Shown here: in pieces, positions 45,301 through 55,472 of the stretch
How positions within the stretch are numbered: the first letter of the stretch is position 1
Layout: every line of letters begins with the position of its first letter
Source: Ascidia mentula
Lineage: Eukaryota; Chordata; Ascidiacea; Phlebobranchia; Ascidiidae
Direction of reading: 5' to 3'
Length of the DNA stretch: 64,000 bases
Assembly (NCBI GenBank): GCA_947561715.1
Contig: OX387203.1
Span: 13,454,001-13,518,000 of the forward strand
The notes under the pieces: generated by a model
Told to the model about the DNA's origin: nothing
Databases searched by the model: none
What the model saw: only the letters and a program-made list of their open reading frames with translations
Program-made: the position numbers and the translations under genes

Positions 45301-47445
45301 TAGGAGGTGGGAAATGCCCACCGTGTAGACCTCTGTCACAATAGAAATTGTGACGTCACAGAGCATGCTTGCTCACCATGCCCTATTGCTGTCCAGAGGC
45401 GAGGATGCTCTCCTTGCCGATGCAAATGTGGCAAATACGGCGGCACTCAGTGTTGAAAATTGCCATTCCACGTGCTTGCGATGTCCCAACCACTCCAAGT
45501 GCCCACCAGGCCAACCTCCGCCCCACTCCCTCCAGTCGACATTCTATTTGAATAAGGTAAGCATCACGCCCTGTCCGGGCTACTTTTTAACTACTTAATC
45601 GTTTGCAAAGGCCGCCCGCCGTGGTTGCCGCGTCGACGAAGCCGGCTCGTGCTCATTATGCCCAATTACTGTCCAGCGGCATGCATACTTTTCTGTCGTT
45701 GCAAGCGTGGTAATTACCGCTGCACTCTCAGTGTTGAAAATCGCCATTCCACGTGCTTGCCATGTCGCAACCACTCCAAGTGCCCACCAGGCCAAGCTCC
45801 GACCCTCTGCCACCAGTCGACATTCTATTTGAATAAGGTAAGCATCACGCCCTGTCCGGGCTACTTTTTAACTACTTAATCGTTTGCAAAGGCCCCCCGC
45901 CGTCGTTGCCGCGTCGACGACGCCGGCTCGTGCTCATTATGCCCAATTACTGTCCAGCGGCAGACATAATTTTCAGTCGTTGCAAGCGTGGTAATTACCG
46001 CTGCACTCTCAGTGTTGAAAATTGCCATTCCACGTGCTTGCGATGTCCCAACCACTCAACGTGCCCACCAGGCCAACCTCCGCCCCTCTCCCACCAGTCG
46101 ACATTCTATTTGAATAAGGTAAGCATCACGCCCTGTCCGGGCTACTTTTTAACTACTTAATCGTTTGCAAAGGCCCCCCGCCGTCGTTGCCGCGTCGACG
46201 ACGCCGGCTCGTGCTCATTATGCCAAATTACTGTCCAGCGGCAGACATACTTTTCAGTCGTTGCAAGCGTGGTAATTACCGCTGCACTCTCAGTGTTGAA
46301 AATTGCCATTCCACGTGCTTGCGATGTCCCAACCACTCAACGTGCCCACCAGGCCAACCTCCGCCCCTCTCCCGCCAGTCGATATTCTATTTGAATAAGG
46401 TAAGCATCACGCCCTGTCCGGGCTACTTTTTAACTACTTAATCGTTTGCAAAGACCCCCTGCCGTCGTTGCCGCGTCGACGACGACTCGTGCTCATTATG
46501 CCCAATTACTGTACAGCGGCTAGGCTGCTTTTTTACTTGGGCGCGCATGATTTTTGTTCTATGTGAATAAGTGTAGGAGGTGGGAAATGCCCACCGTGTA
46601 GACCTCTGTCACAATAGAAATTGTGACGTCACAGAGCATGCTTGCTCACCATGCCCTATTGCTGTCCAGAGGCGAGGATGCTCTCCTTGCCGATGCAAAT
46701 GTGGCAAATACGGCGGCACTCAGTGTTGAAAATTGCCATTCCACGTGCTTGCGATGTCCCAACCACTCCAAGTGCCCACCAGGCCAACCTCCGCCCCACT
46801 CCCTCCAGTCGACATTCTATTTGAATAAGGTAAGCATCACGCCCTGTCCGGGCTACTTTTTAACTACTTAATCGTTTGCAAAGGCCGCCCGCCGTGGTTG
46901 CCGCGTCGACGAAGCCGGCTCGTGCTCATTATGCCCAATTACTGTCCAGCGGCATGCATACTTTTCTGTCGTTGCAAGCGTGGTAATTACCGCTGCACTC
47001 TCAGTGTTGAAAATCGCCATTCCACGTGCTTGCCATGTCGCAACCACTCCAAGTGCCCACCAGGCCAAGCTCCGACCCTCTGCCACCAGTCGACATTCTA
47101 TTTGAATAAGGTAAGCATCACGCCCTGTCCGGGCTACTTTTTAACTACTTAATCGTTTGCAAAGGCCCCCCGCCGTCGTTGCCGCGTCGACGACGCCGGC
47201 TCGTGCTCATTATGCCCAATTACTGTCCAGCGGCAGACATAATTTTCAGTCGTTGCAAGCGTGGTAATTACCGCTGCACTCTCAGTGTTGAAAATTGCCA
47301 TTCCACGTGCTTGCGATGTCCCAACCACTCAACGTGCCCACCAGGCCAACCTCCGCCCCTCTCCCGCCAGTCGATATTCTATTTGAATAAGGTAAGCATC
47401 ACGCCCTGTCCGGGCTACTTTTTAACTACTTAATCGTTTGCAAAG
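36339..47445 (+). repeat. Satellite array 3: 1273-bp HOR continued
   Basis: Resumes at GGCTGCTTTTTTAC, the exact continuation of the D subunit split at 33168. HORs begin at 36700 and repeat every 1273 bp to 46884, eight complete plus a partial ninth (A, then chimeric B/C). All C subunits here carry the ATGCCAAATT allele. The array stops exactly at a subunit boundary (…TTTGCAAAG) where the Ns begin. Confidence 0.95.
47165..47445 (+). repeat. Chimeric B/C subunit at the contig edge
   Basis: Starts as B (GACATAATTTTCAG) and ends as C (CGCCAGTCGATATTC), the same fusion as 30124-30404. It is the last unit before the gap, so the next subunit (D expected) is not seen. Confidence 0.85.
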
Positions 47446-47645
47446 NNNNNNNNNNNNNNNNNNNNNNNNNNNNNNNNNNNNNNNNNNNNNNNNNNNNNNN
47501 NNNNNNNNNNNNNNNNNNNNNNNNNNNNNNNNNNNNNNNNNNNNNNNNNNNNNNNNNNNNNNNNNNNNNNNNNNNNNNNNNNNNNNNNNNNNNNNNNNNN
47601 NNNNNNNNNNNNNNNNNNNNNNNNNNNNNNNNNNNNNNNNNNNNN
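47446..47645. other. Assembly gap (200 N)
   Basis: Exactly 200 Ns, a conventional placeholder, so the true distance is unknown. Satellite orientation and subfamily both change across it. Confidence 0.98.
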
Positions 47646-47752
47646 GTAATCACCACGCTTGCAACGACAGAAAAGTATGCCTGCCGCTGGACAGTAATTG
47701 GGCATAATGAGCACGAGCCGTCGTCGTCGACGCGGCAACGACGGCGGGGGGC

Positions 47753-48185
47753 CTTTGCAAACGATTAAGTAGTTAAAAAGTAGCCCGGACAGGGCGTGAT
47801 GCTTACCTTATTCAAATAGAATGTCGACTGGAGGGAATGGGGCGGAGGTTGGCCTGGTGGGCACTTGGAGTGGTTGGGACATCGCAAGCGCGTGGAATGG
47901 CAATTTCCAACACTGAGTGCCGCCGTATTTGCCACATTTGCATCGACAAGGAGAGCATCCTAGCCTCTGGACAGCAATAGGGCATGGTGAGCAAGCATGC
48001 TCTGTGACGTCACAATTTCTATTGTGACAGAGGTCTACACGGTGGGCATTTCCCACCTCCGGTACTTATTCTCATAGAAATAAAATCATGCGCGCCCAAG
48101 TACAAAAGCAGCCTGGCCGCTGTACAGTAATTTGGCATAATGAGCACGAGCCGGCGTCGTCGACGCGGCAACGACGGCGGGGGGC
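47753..48185 (-). repeat. Representative subunit D' of the inverted subfamily (433 bp)
   Basis: Equivalent of D but diverged in the unique segment: CGGCCAGGCTGCTTTTGTAC in place of CGGCTAGGCTGCTTTTTTAC, and ATGAGAATAAGTACCGGAGG in place of ATGTGAATAAGTGTAGGAGG. The GGTGGG/CCCACC hairpin and the TGTGACGTCACA palindrome are kept. The CACGTG E-box of the other subunits reads CACGCG here. Confidence 0.9.
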
Positions 48186-48466
48186 CTTAACAAACGATTA
48201 CGTAGTTAAAAAGTAGCCCGGACAGGACGTGATGCTTACCTTATTCAAATAGAATGTCGACTGGTGGCAGAGGGTCGGAGCTTGGCCTGGTGGGCACTTG
48301 GAGTGGTTGCGACATGGCAAGCACGTGGAATGGCGATTTTCAACACTGAGAGTGCAGCGGTAATCACCACGCTTGCAACGACAGAAAAGTATGCCTGCCG
48401 CTGGACAGTAATTGGGCATAATGAGCACGAGCCGTCGTCGTCGACGCGGCAACGACGGCGGGGGGC
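48186..48466 (-). repeat. Representative subunit A' of the inverted subfamily
   Basis: Closest to A of the plus-strand arrays (ILFCRCK, HSTCLPCRNHSKCPPGQ in translation), but its head reads GCCCCCCGCCGTCG as in B/C, GGCAGGCATACTTT replaces GGCATGCATAC, and its end reads ACTACGTAATCGTTTGTTAAG in place of ACTACTTAATCGTTTGCAAAG. A'' differs from A' by the usual TTTGCAAAG end and by AATTGCC in place of AATCGCC. Confidence 0.9.
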
Positions 48467-51400
48467 CTTTGCAAACGATTAAGTAGTTAAAAAGTAGCCC
48501 GGACAGGGCGTGATGCTTACCTTATTCAAATAGAATGTCGACTGGAGGGAATGGGGCGGAGGTTGGCCTGGTGGGCACTTGGAGTGGTTGGGACATCGCA
48601 AGCGCGTGGAATGGCAATTTCCAACACTGAGTGCCGCCGTATTTGCCACATTTGCATCGACAAGGAGAGCATCCTAGCCTCTGGACAGCAATAGGGCATG
48701 GTGAGCAAGCATGCTCTGTGACGTCACAATTTCTATTGTGACAGAGGTCTACACGGTGGGCATTTCCCACCTCCGGTACTTATTCTCATAGAAATAAAAT
48801 CATGCGCGCCCAAGTACAAAAGCAGCCTGGCCGCTGTACAGTAATTTGGCATAATGAGCACGAGCCGGCGTCGTCGACGCGGCAACGACGGCGGGGGGCC
48901 TTAACAAACGATTACGTAGTTAAAAAGTAGCCCGGACAGGACGTGATGCTTACCTTATTCAAATAGAATGTCGACTGGTGGCAGAGGGTCGGAGCTTGGC
49001 CTGGTGGGCACTTGGAGTGGTTGCGACATGGCAAGCACGTGGAATGGCGATTTTCAACACTGAGAGTGCAGCGGTAATCACCACGCTTGCAACGACAGAA
49101 AAGTATGCCTGCCGCTGGACAGTAATTGGGCATAATGAGCACGAGCCGTCGTCGTCGACGCGGCAACGACGGCGGGGGGCCTTTGCAAACGATTAAGTAG
49201 TTAAAAAGTAGCCCGGACAGGGCGTGATGCTTACCTTATTCAAATAGAATGTCGACTGGAGGGAATGGGGCGGAGGTTGGCCTGGTGGGCACTTGGAGTG
49301 GTTGGGACATCGCAAGCGCGTGGAATGGCAATTTCCAACACTGAGTGCCGCCGTATTTGCCACATTTGCATCGACAAGGAGAGCATCCTAGCCTCTGGAC
49401 AGCAATAGGGCATGGTGAGCAAGCATGCTCTGTGACGTCACAATTTCTATTGTGACAGAGGTCTACACGGTGGGCATTTCCCACCTCCGGTACTTATTCT
49501 CATAGAAATAAAATCATGCGCGCCCAAGTACAAAAGCAGCCTGGCCGCTGTACAGTAATTTGGCATAATGAGCACGAGCCGGCGTCGTCGACGCGGCAAC
49601 GACGGCGGGGGGCCTTAACAAACGATTACGTAGTTAAAAAGTAGCCCGGACAGGACGTGATGCTTACCTTATTCAAATAGAATGTCGACTGGTGGCAGAG
49701 GGTCGGAGCTTGGCCTGGTGGGCACTTGGAGTGGTTGCGACATGGCAAGCACGTGGAATGGCGATTTTCAACACTGAGAGTGCAGCGGTAATCACCACGC
49801 TTGCAACGACAGAAAAGTATGCCTGCCGCTGGACAGTAATTGGGCATAATGAGCACGAGCCGTCGTCGTCGACGCGGCAACGACGGCGGGGGGCCTTTGC
49901 AAACGATTAAGTAGTTAAAAAGTAGCCCGGACAGGGCGTGATGCTTACCTTATTCAAATAGAATGTCGACTGGAGGGAATGGGGCGGAGGTTGGCCTGGT
50001 GGGCACTTGGAGTGGTTGGGACATCGCAAGCGCGTGGAATGGCAATTTCCAACACTGAGTGCCGCCGTATTTGCCACATTTGCATCGACAAGGAGAGCAT
50101 CCTAGCCTCTGGACAGCAATAGGGCATGGTGAGCAAGCATGCTCTGTGACGTCACAATTTCTATTGTGACAGAGGTCTACACGGTGGGCATTTCCCACCT
50201 CCGGTACTTATTCTCATAGAAATAAAATCATGCGCGCCCAAGTACAAAAGCAGCCTGGCCGCTGTACAGTAATTTGGCATAATGAGCACGAGCCGGCGTC
50301 GTCGACGCGGCAACGACGGCGGGGGGCCTTAACAAACGATTACGTAGTTAAAAAGTAGCCCGGACAGGACGTGATGCTTACCTTATTCAAATAGAATGTC
50401 GACTGGTGGCAGAAGGTCGGAGCTTGGCCTGGTGGGCACTTGGAGTGGTTGCGACATGGCAAGCACGTGGAATGGCGATTTTCAACACTGAGAGTGCAGC
50501 GGTAATCACCACGCTTGCAACGACAGAAAAGTATGCCTGCCGCTGGACAGTAATTGGGCATAATGAGCACGAGCCGGCGTCGTCGACGCGGCAACGACGG
50601 CGGGGGGCCTTTGCAAACGATTAAGTAGTTAAAAAGTAGCCCGGACAGGGCGTGATGCTTACCTTATTCAAATAGAATGTCGACTGGTGGCAGAAGGTCG
50701 GAGCTTGGCCTGGTGGGCACTTGGAGTGGTTGCGACATGGCAAGCACGTGGAATGGCAATTTTCAACACTGAGAGTGCAGCGGTAATCACCACGCTTGCA
50801 ACGACAGAAAAGTATGCCTGCCGCTGGACAGTAATTGGGCATAATGAGCACGAGCCGTCGTCGTCGACGCGGCAACGACGGCGGGGGGCCTTTGCAAACG
50901 ATTAAGTAGTTAAAAAGTAGCCCGGACAGGGCGTGATGCTTACCTTATTCAAATAGAATGTCGACTGGAGGGAATGGGGCGGAGGTTGGCCTGGTGGGCA
51001 CTTGGAGTGGTTGGGACATCGCAAGCGCGTGGAATGGCAATTTCCAACACTGAGTGCCGCCGTATTTGCCACATTTGCATCGACAAGGAGAGCATCCTAG
51101 CCTCTGGACAGCAATAGGGCATGGTGAGCAAGCATGCTCTGTGACGTCACAATTTCTATTGTGACAGAGGTCTACACGGTGGGCATTTCCCACCTCCGGT
51201 ACTTATTCTCATAGAAATAAAATCATGCGCGCCCAAGTACAAAAGCAGCCTGGCCGCTGTACAGTAATTTGGCATAATGAGCACGAGCCGGCGTCGTCGA
51301 CGCGGCAACGACGGCGGGGGGCCTTAACAAACGATTACGTAGTTAAAAAGTAGCCCGGACAGGACGTGATGCTTACCTTATTCAAATAGAATGTCGACTG

Positions 51401-51637
51401 GTGGCAGAGGGTCGGAGCTTGGCCTGGTGGGCACTTGGAGTGGTTGCGACATGGCAAGCACGTGGAATGGCGATTTTCAACACTGAGAGTGCAGCGGTAA
51501 TCACCACGCTTGCAACGACAGAAAAGTATGCCTGCCGCTGGACAGTAATTGGGCATAATGAGCACGAGCCGTCGTCGTCGACGCGGCAACGACGGCGGGG
51601 GGCCTTTGCAAACGATTAAGTAGTTAAAAAGTAGCCC

Positions 51638-51687
51638 ATTTCTATTTTATTCGGGCGGGCCAACAGCCGCCACCACGAATATCACAC
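51638..51687 (-). promoter_or_regulatory. LINE copy 2 3'-terminal conserved stem-loop
   Basis: Counterpart of 27213-27262: GGCGGCT-GTT-GGCCCGCC, then GAATAAAATAGAA and the junction. The one difference in the stem (A to G) keeps pairing through G-U. The conservation contrasts with the diverged UTR at 51688-51975. Confidence 0.65.
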
Positions 51688-51975
51688 ACGTTTGTATTAA
51701 CTACACTGAAAATAGAAACAGAAATGATATAGAGATATCAGAGAGGGAGAAAAGAGGGCGGAAAGTACAAATAGAACAGTAAAAATGTGTAGAAATACGA
51801 TTATATGTACTACAAAAATAAACAATTTATGCATTTACGAAACAACACAATTAAATGACAACGAAATGTACGAAAAAACACAAAAAATATACAGTTACGA
51901 CGACACAATGTGCGAGAAAAAAAAAAAAAGGGGGGGGGTTTCAAGTGCCGACGACAAAATGTTTTTAAATAGTAA
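51688..51975 (-). other. LINE copy 2 variable 3' UTR
   Basis: No gene. On the element strand it is T-rich with repeated TCGT...GTA words. It contains a C9 run next to a T13 run (51917-51938 on the plus strand), a likely site of length error. It shares only fragments with the copy 1 UTR (e.g. TACTTTCCGCCCTC). A 64-codon plus-strand frame here is taken as chance. Confidence 0.6.
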
Positions 51976-54900
51976 TTAATTTGGTTGCCCGGGGAAATGA
52001 ATAGAGTTTAAATAGTTAACGACGTCGGCCAAGACACCTTCAAGATCGGCATTTGTCCTATTCCGTTGTAAAGTTAAACGAAAGCGTAAAGTATGTTTAA
52101 GGGTGCGGGTCAGGTGTTGAGGTATGTTGAGTAAAGGGCTGGGGTCATGTTTAATTTTATTTCTAGTTTTCCAAATGGTATGAGTGAGGGATGTGTTGAG
52201 TAGGGTTACAAGTGTTGAGGAGTACTGGGTATCTGATAGGGGCGTTTTAGGGAAAGTTAAATAAGTGGGGGTGTCAAAATATGTAAAGGTGTTATTAAGG
52301 AGGGAATTTAGGGTGTTTTTAACAAGGGATAAAAGTGGCTGTATAGTGGGGCAGGTGTGGAAGAGGTGACTGAAGGTTTCCAGGGGGTAATTGCAAAAAA
52401 GGCATTGGGGATCTAAATCGAGGGGGAGATAGGACTTCTGGCATTTCAAGGGGAGGATTTTGTGGACTAGTCTATAATTAAAGGTTTTTAGGTAATTGGG
52501 AAAGATGGGGTGGTGTATTTGTGACCAATCGGTGTGGAAAAAGGGGTGCTGGGAATCATTTATTAATCTGGTGTAAAGGGGTTTGGATTTGGGACAAAGG
52601 AGGTCTTGTTCAGTGGGTTTGATGGTATTGATGAGGGAAAGAATATATTGGTAGTGAGTGGAGGGTGTTGTAGCGTGGGGGAGGTTATTTCTTATTCTAA
52701 AACTGTATAAATTTGATAAGGGGAGGCCGAGGTGGTATTCCAAGAGGGAGAGTTGAGGAGTTGTTGGGGTGTTCAAGGTTCGGTGTTTATAATAATTTTT
52801 TACAGTAAAGAGAAGGGAGAGATCAGCGTATAGGGGTATATTTGCCGCGCCGTAACCACCAAGGTCACGGCGGGCTGCCAAGATGTTAATAGGCAAGGTT
52901 GGTAGGTTTGGGCCTCCGACAAAGCTTGCCACAATGCCGTCGACCCGCTCTCGTTGCTGGGGTGGTAAGGGGTAAATTTTAGCAAGGTACGAAATTTCGG
53001 GAAGAAGGATAGTTTTTGAAAGAATGCATTTCGAATCATAGGTGAGAAAGGGGTTGCTAATAGATTTGGCGCGGGATTGTAAAGAGGTAATTACTTGGTG
53101 CCAAGCCGCTTTTATTACTGAGGGTGCGCCGATGGGAATATTTAACGGTGTAATTTTATCCGGGTTCCACTTAATTTGATTTAAAAGGGGGTCGTCTGAG
53201 AGAGGGTGGAGGATGGCAATTGCTTCTGTTTTGGCGGGGTTCAGTTTAAGACCGGTGAATTTAGAAAATTTATTAATAAGTGACAGGGCGTTACAGAGGG
53301 ACTGCCGATGCGCCACGACGAGGGTGACGTCATCGGCGTAAGCAATTGCCTTGGGAATATTGCGGCATGGCACAGGGGTCGAAATGATAGAGGGGGTGTT
53401 TTGGAGGGCAACGAGTAACGGGTCTAAAGCAATCAGGAAGAGGTTCAGACTAAGGGGGTCTCCTTGTCTGACACCTCTCCTGATGGGAAAATCCCTTGTG
53501 GCGAAGCCATTGACGAAGACCCGGGAGTGGGCGCTGGAGTGAAGAGCAGAAAGATATTGAGTAAAGAGAGGGGGAAAGCGTTTAAGATTTAATTGGGAGA
53601 GTAACCATGGGAAGGAAATAGAGTCAAAGGCTTTTTGGAAATCAAGAGAAACGAAAAACGAATTTGAATTAATTTGAGAAGCGTGAGAGTGTAAATCGCG
53701 AAGAAGTGTGGTTGCGTCTGAGGTAGAGGATCCGGGGGTAGCAAATTGATTGTGGGATAAAATTAAAGAAATAAAGGGCTTGATACGGAGGTTAAGGATT
53801 TTATGAAGGATTTTGAGGTCGGTATTAAGTAAAGAAATAGGGCGGTAATTGGTCAAAAGGGTGGGGTCGTTTTTCTTGTGGATAATGGTTATATGGCCGA
53901 GATTAAATTCCAATGGGGTGTAGGCGTTTTGGTAGGAGAAGTTGAGGGCTTGGGTAAGGTCGGACCCGATTAGGTCCCAGCAACGAGTATAAAACTCGAT
54001 GCTGAGCCCATCGGGCCCGGGGGTTTTGTTAGGGGAAAAGAGGGAAAGGGCTTTTTTTACTTCGGACATTGTGATGGGGGCTGAGAGGGAATCTAGGTAC
54101 TGATCAGGGATTAATTTGGAAGGAAGTTGGGCAAATTGGTCACTGGGGGGCGGCAAGGGAAGTTGTTGGGATGTGTATAAGTCTGTGTAAAATTTTCGTG
54201 TATGGTCTAATATTTCCTTGGGGGTTGTTAAGGGGAGTCCGTGGGGGTCTTGAAATTCGAGGATGGGGGGTTTTCTGCGTGAAGGGAAAAGCTGGGCATA
54301 AAGGGTTTTGTCTGCTATATTTTTGAATTGGGGATCGGATGAAAGGGATTTGATGAGGGAAGAGCGGGCATTGGAAATGTAGGTATTATTTAGGGATTTT
54401 TTGAGGGATTGGAAGTGGGCTAAGTTTTGTGGGGTTGGGTAGTCGTTTACTGTTCGGCGCGCTATTTCAAATTGCTGGTGAAGGAGGAGGGTTTCGGTGC
54501 GGTGGAGTTGAGCTAATCGTTTTGAATGGGATTGGAGGAGGGATTTAAATTTAGTTTTAAGGGTAAGCCAGAAGTCCATGGGATTTGGGTGGAAAGGTCC
54601 TAGGGTTTGCCAGAGGGGATAATGTTGGGAGAGATCATGTTGAAAGTCAGGGTCAAGGAGGGTAGATGTATTATTCTTCCAGGAGCCTTTGCCCCTGGGA
54701 GGAGAGGAAATGATGTTGAGGGTGAGGGTAACTAAGTCGTGGTCGGAGAAGGGGCATGGAGTGAAGGTATGTTGCTTAGGGATTAATGGAGGGGAAATAT
54801 AAACTCTATCTATTCGGGATTGGGTACCAGGGGCGCGACGGGAAAATTGGCAAAGGGAGGGATGAAGAGTGCGGAAGGAGTCCTGGAGGTTAAAGGTGGA

Positions 54901-55437
54901 TAATAAATTAATCAAAGGGGGGCTAGGCCGGCGTGATTGTGCAGGGGGATATTTGTCTAGGGTGGGGTTTAAGACGCAATTAAAATCGCCGGCCAAAATT
55001 AAGGGGTGAGGTGAAGTTAAATAAGGGTAGAGGGAGTCAAAAAAGTTATTTCGAAGGGTAAAATTCTGGGAACCGGAGGGAGCGTAAATATTAACTATAT
55101 GGAAGGTATGGGTTAGCGTTGAGATGTCGGCCGCAATAATGCGACCGGCAGAGTCAGAAAATGAATTGAGAATTTGAAGTGTGGAGGAGTTTAGAAGAAC
55201 TGCGACACCACCTTGGGCATAGCCTGTCGGAGGTGCCGAGTTTAAGAGGATGGGGCCAGAAGTCCATTCGGACTTCCACAGGGATTCGGTTTGGGGAGTA
55301 GAGTGAGTTTCTTGGAGGCAAAAGAGGTCAAAGTTCAAAGAGGAAAGGTACCGGAACAGGGCTCTTCTCTTAGGTGCCTGGCCTAGGCCGTTAACATTAA
55401 GGGTGCAAATTCGTAAAAAGGACGCCATTTTATTCAT
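51976..55437 (-). CDS. LINE ORF2: APE endonuclease and reverse transcriptase (copy 2)
   Basis: 1153 residues from MNKMASF; the frame is open five codons further up, but the chosen ATG aligns with copy 1's MNTMASF. All landmarks of copy 1 are present: TLNVNGL, LQETH, GDFN, SRID, SDHD for the endonuclease; TPGPDGL, LDFQKAFDS, RQGDPLSL and AIAYADDVTLVV for the RT; and CLFCNYPLETFSHLFHTC near the C terminus. It ends ...NSIHFPGQPN, about ten residues beyond the end of copy 1. The matching bases after the copy 1 stop (CCCCGGGCAACCAA) suggest the longer tail is ancestral. Differences from copy 1 cluster at ~115-125, 310-370 and 880-960, with the RT core almost unchanged. It looks functional. Confidence 0.95.
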   Translation of the reverse strand: MNKMASFLRICTLNVNGLGQAPKRRALFRYLSSLNFDLFCLQETHSTPQTESLWKSEWTSGPILLNSAPPTGYAQGGVAVLLNSSTLQILNSFSDSAGRIIAADISTLTHTFHIVNIYAPSGSQNFTLRNNFFDSLYPYLTSPHPLILAGDFNCVLNPTLDKYPPAQSRRPSPPLINLLSTFNLQDSFRTLHPSLCQFSRRAPGTQSRIDRVYISPPLIPKQHTFTPCPFSDHDLVTLTLNIISSPPRGKGSWKNNTSTLLDPDFQHDLSQHYPLWQTLGPFHPNPMDFWLTLKTKFKSLLQSHSKRLAQLHRTETLLLHQQFEIARRTVNDYPTPQNLAHFQSLKKSLNNTYISNARSSLIKSLSSDPQFKNIADKTLYAQLFPSRRKPPILEFQDPHGLPLTTPKEILDHTRKFYTDLYTSQQLPLPPPSDQFAQLPSKLIPDQYLDSLSAPITMSEVKKALSLFSPNKTPGPDGLSIEFYTRCWDLIGSDLTQALNFSYQNAYTPLEFNLGHITIIHKKNDPTLLTNYRPISLLNTDLKILHKILNLRIKPFISLILSHNQFATPGSSTSDATTLLRDLHSHASQINSNSFFVSLDFQKAFDSISFPWLLSQLNLKRFPPLFTQYLSALHSSAHSRVFVNGFATRDFPIRRGVRQGDPLSLNLFLIALDPLLVALQNTPSIISTPVPCRNIPKAIAYADDVTLVVAHRQSLCNALSLINKFSKFTGLKLNPAKTEAIAILHPLSDDPLLNQIKWNPDKITPLNIPIGAPSVIKAAWHQVITSLQSRAKSISNPFLTYDSKCILSKTILLPEISYLAKIYPLPPQQRERVDGIVASFVGGPNLPTLPINILAARRDLGGYGAANIPLYADLSLLFTVKNYYKHRTLNTPTTPQLSLLEYHLGLPLSNLYSFRIRNNLPHATTPSTHYQYILSLINTIKPTEQDLLCPKSKPLYTRLINDSQHPFFHTDWSQIHHPIFPNYLKTFNYRLVHKILPLKCQKSYLPLDLDPQCLFCNYPLETFSHLFHTCPTIQPLLSLVKNTLNSLLNNTFTYFDTPTYLTFPKTPLSDTQYSSTLVTLLNTSLTHTIWKTRNKIKHDPSPLLNIPQHLTRTLKHTLRFRLTLQRNRTNADLEGVLADVVNYLNSIHFPGQPN

Positions 55438-55472
55438 AATACACAAATACACAAAAGGGGGGGGTGGTTTAT

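Larger units (their letters stand above)
47646..51637 (-). repeat. Satellite array 4: inverted, 714/995-bp HOR subfamily
   Basis: Same family as arrays 1-3 but on the minus strand and built from A' (281 bp), A'' (281 bp) and D' (433 bp). D' units begin at 47753, 48467, 49181, 49895 and 50890, giving spacings of 714, 714, 714 and 995 bp. The 995-bp unit has an extra A'' (50609-50889). No B or C subunits occur. The array is cut at 51637 by the 3' end of LINE copy 2. Confidence 0.95.

Noticed and set aside
47430-47738. Open frames running through the N gap
   Set aside because: They consist mainly of undefined residues; the gap has no sequence.
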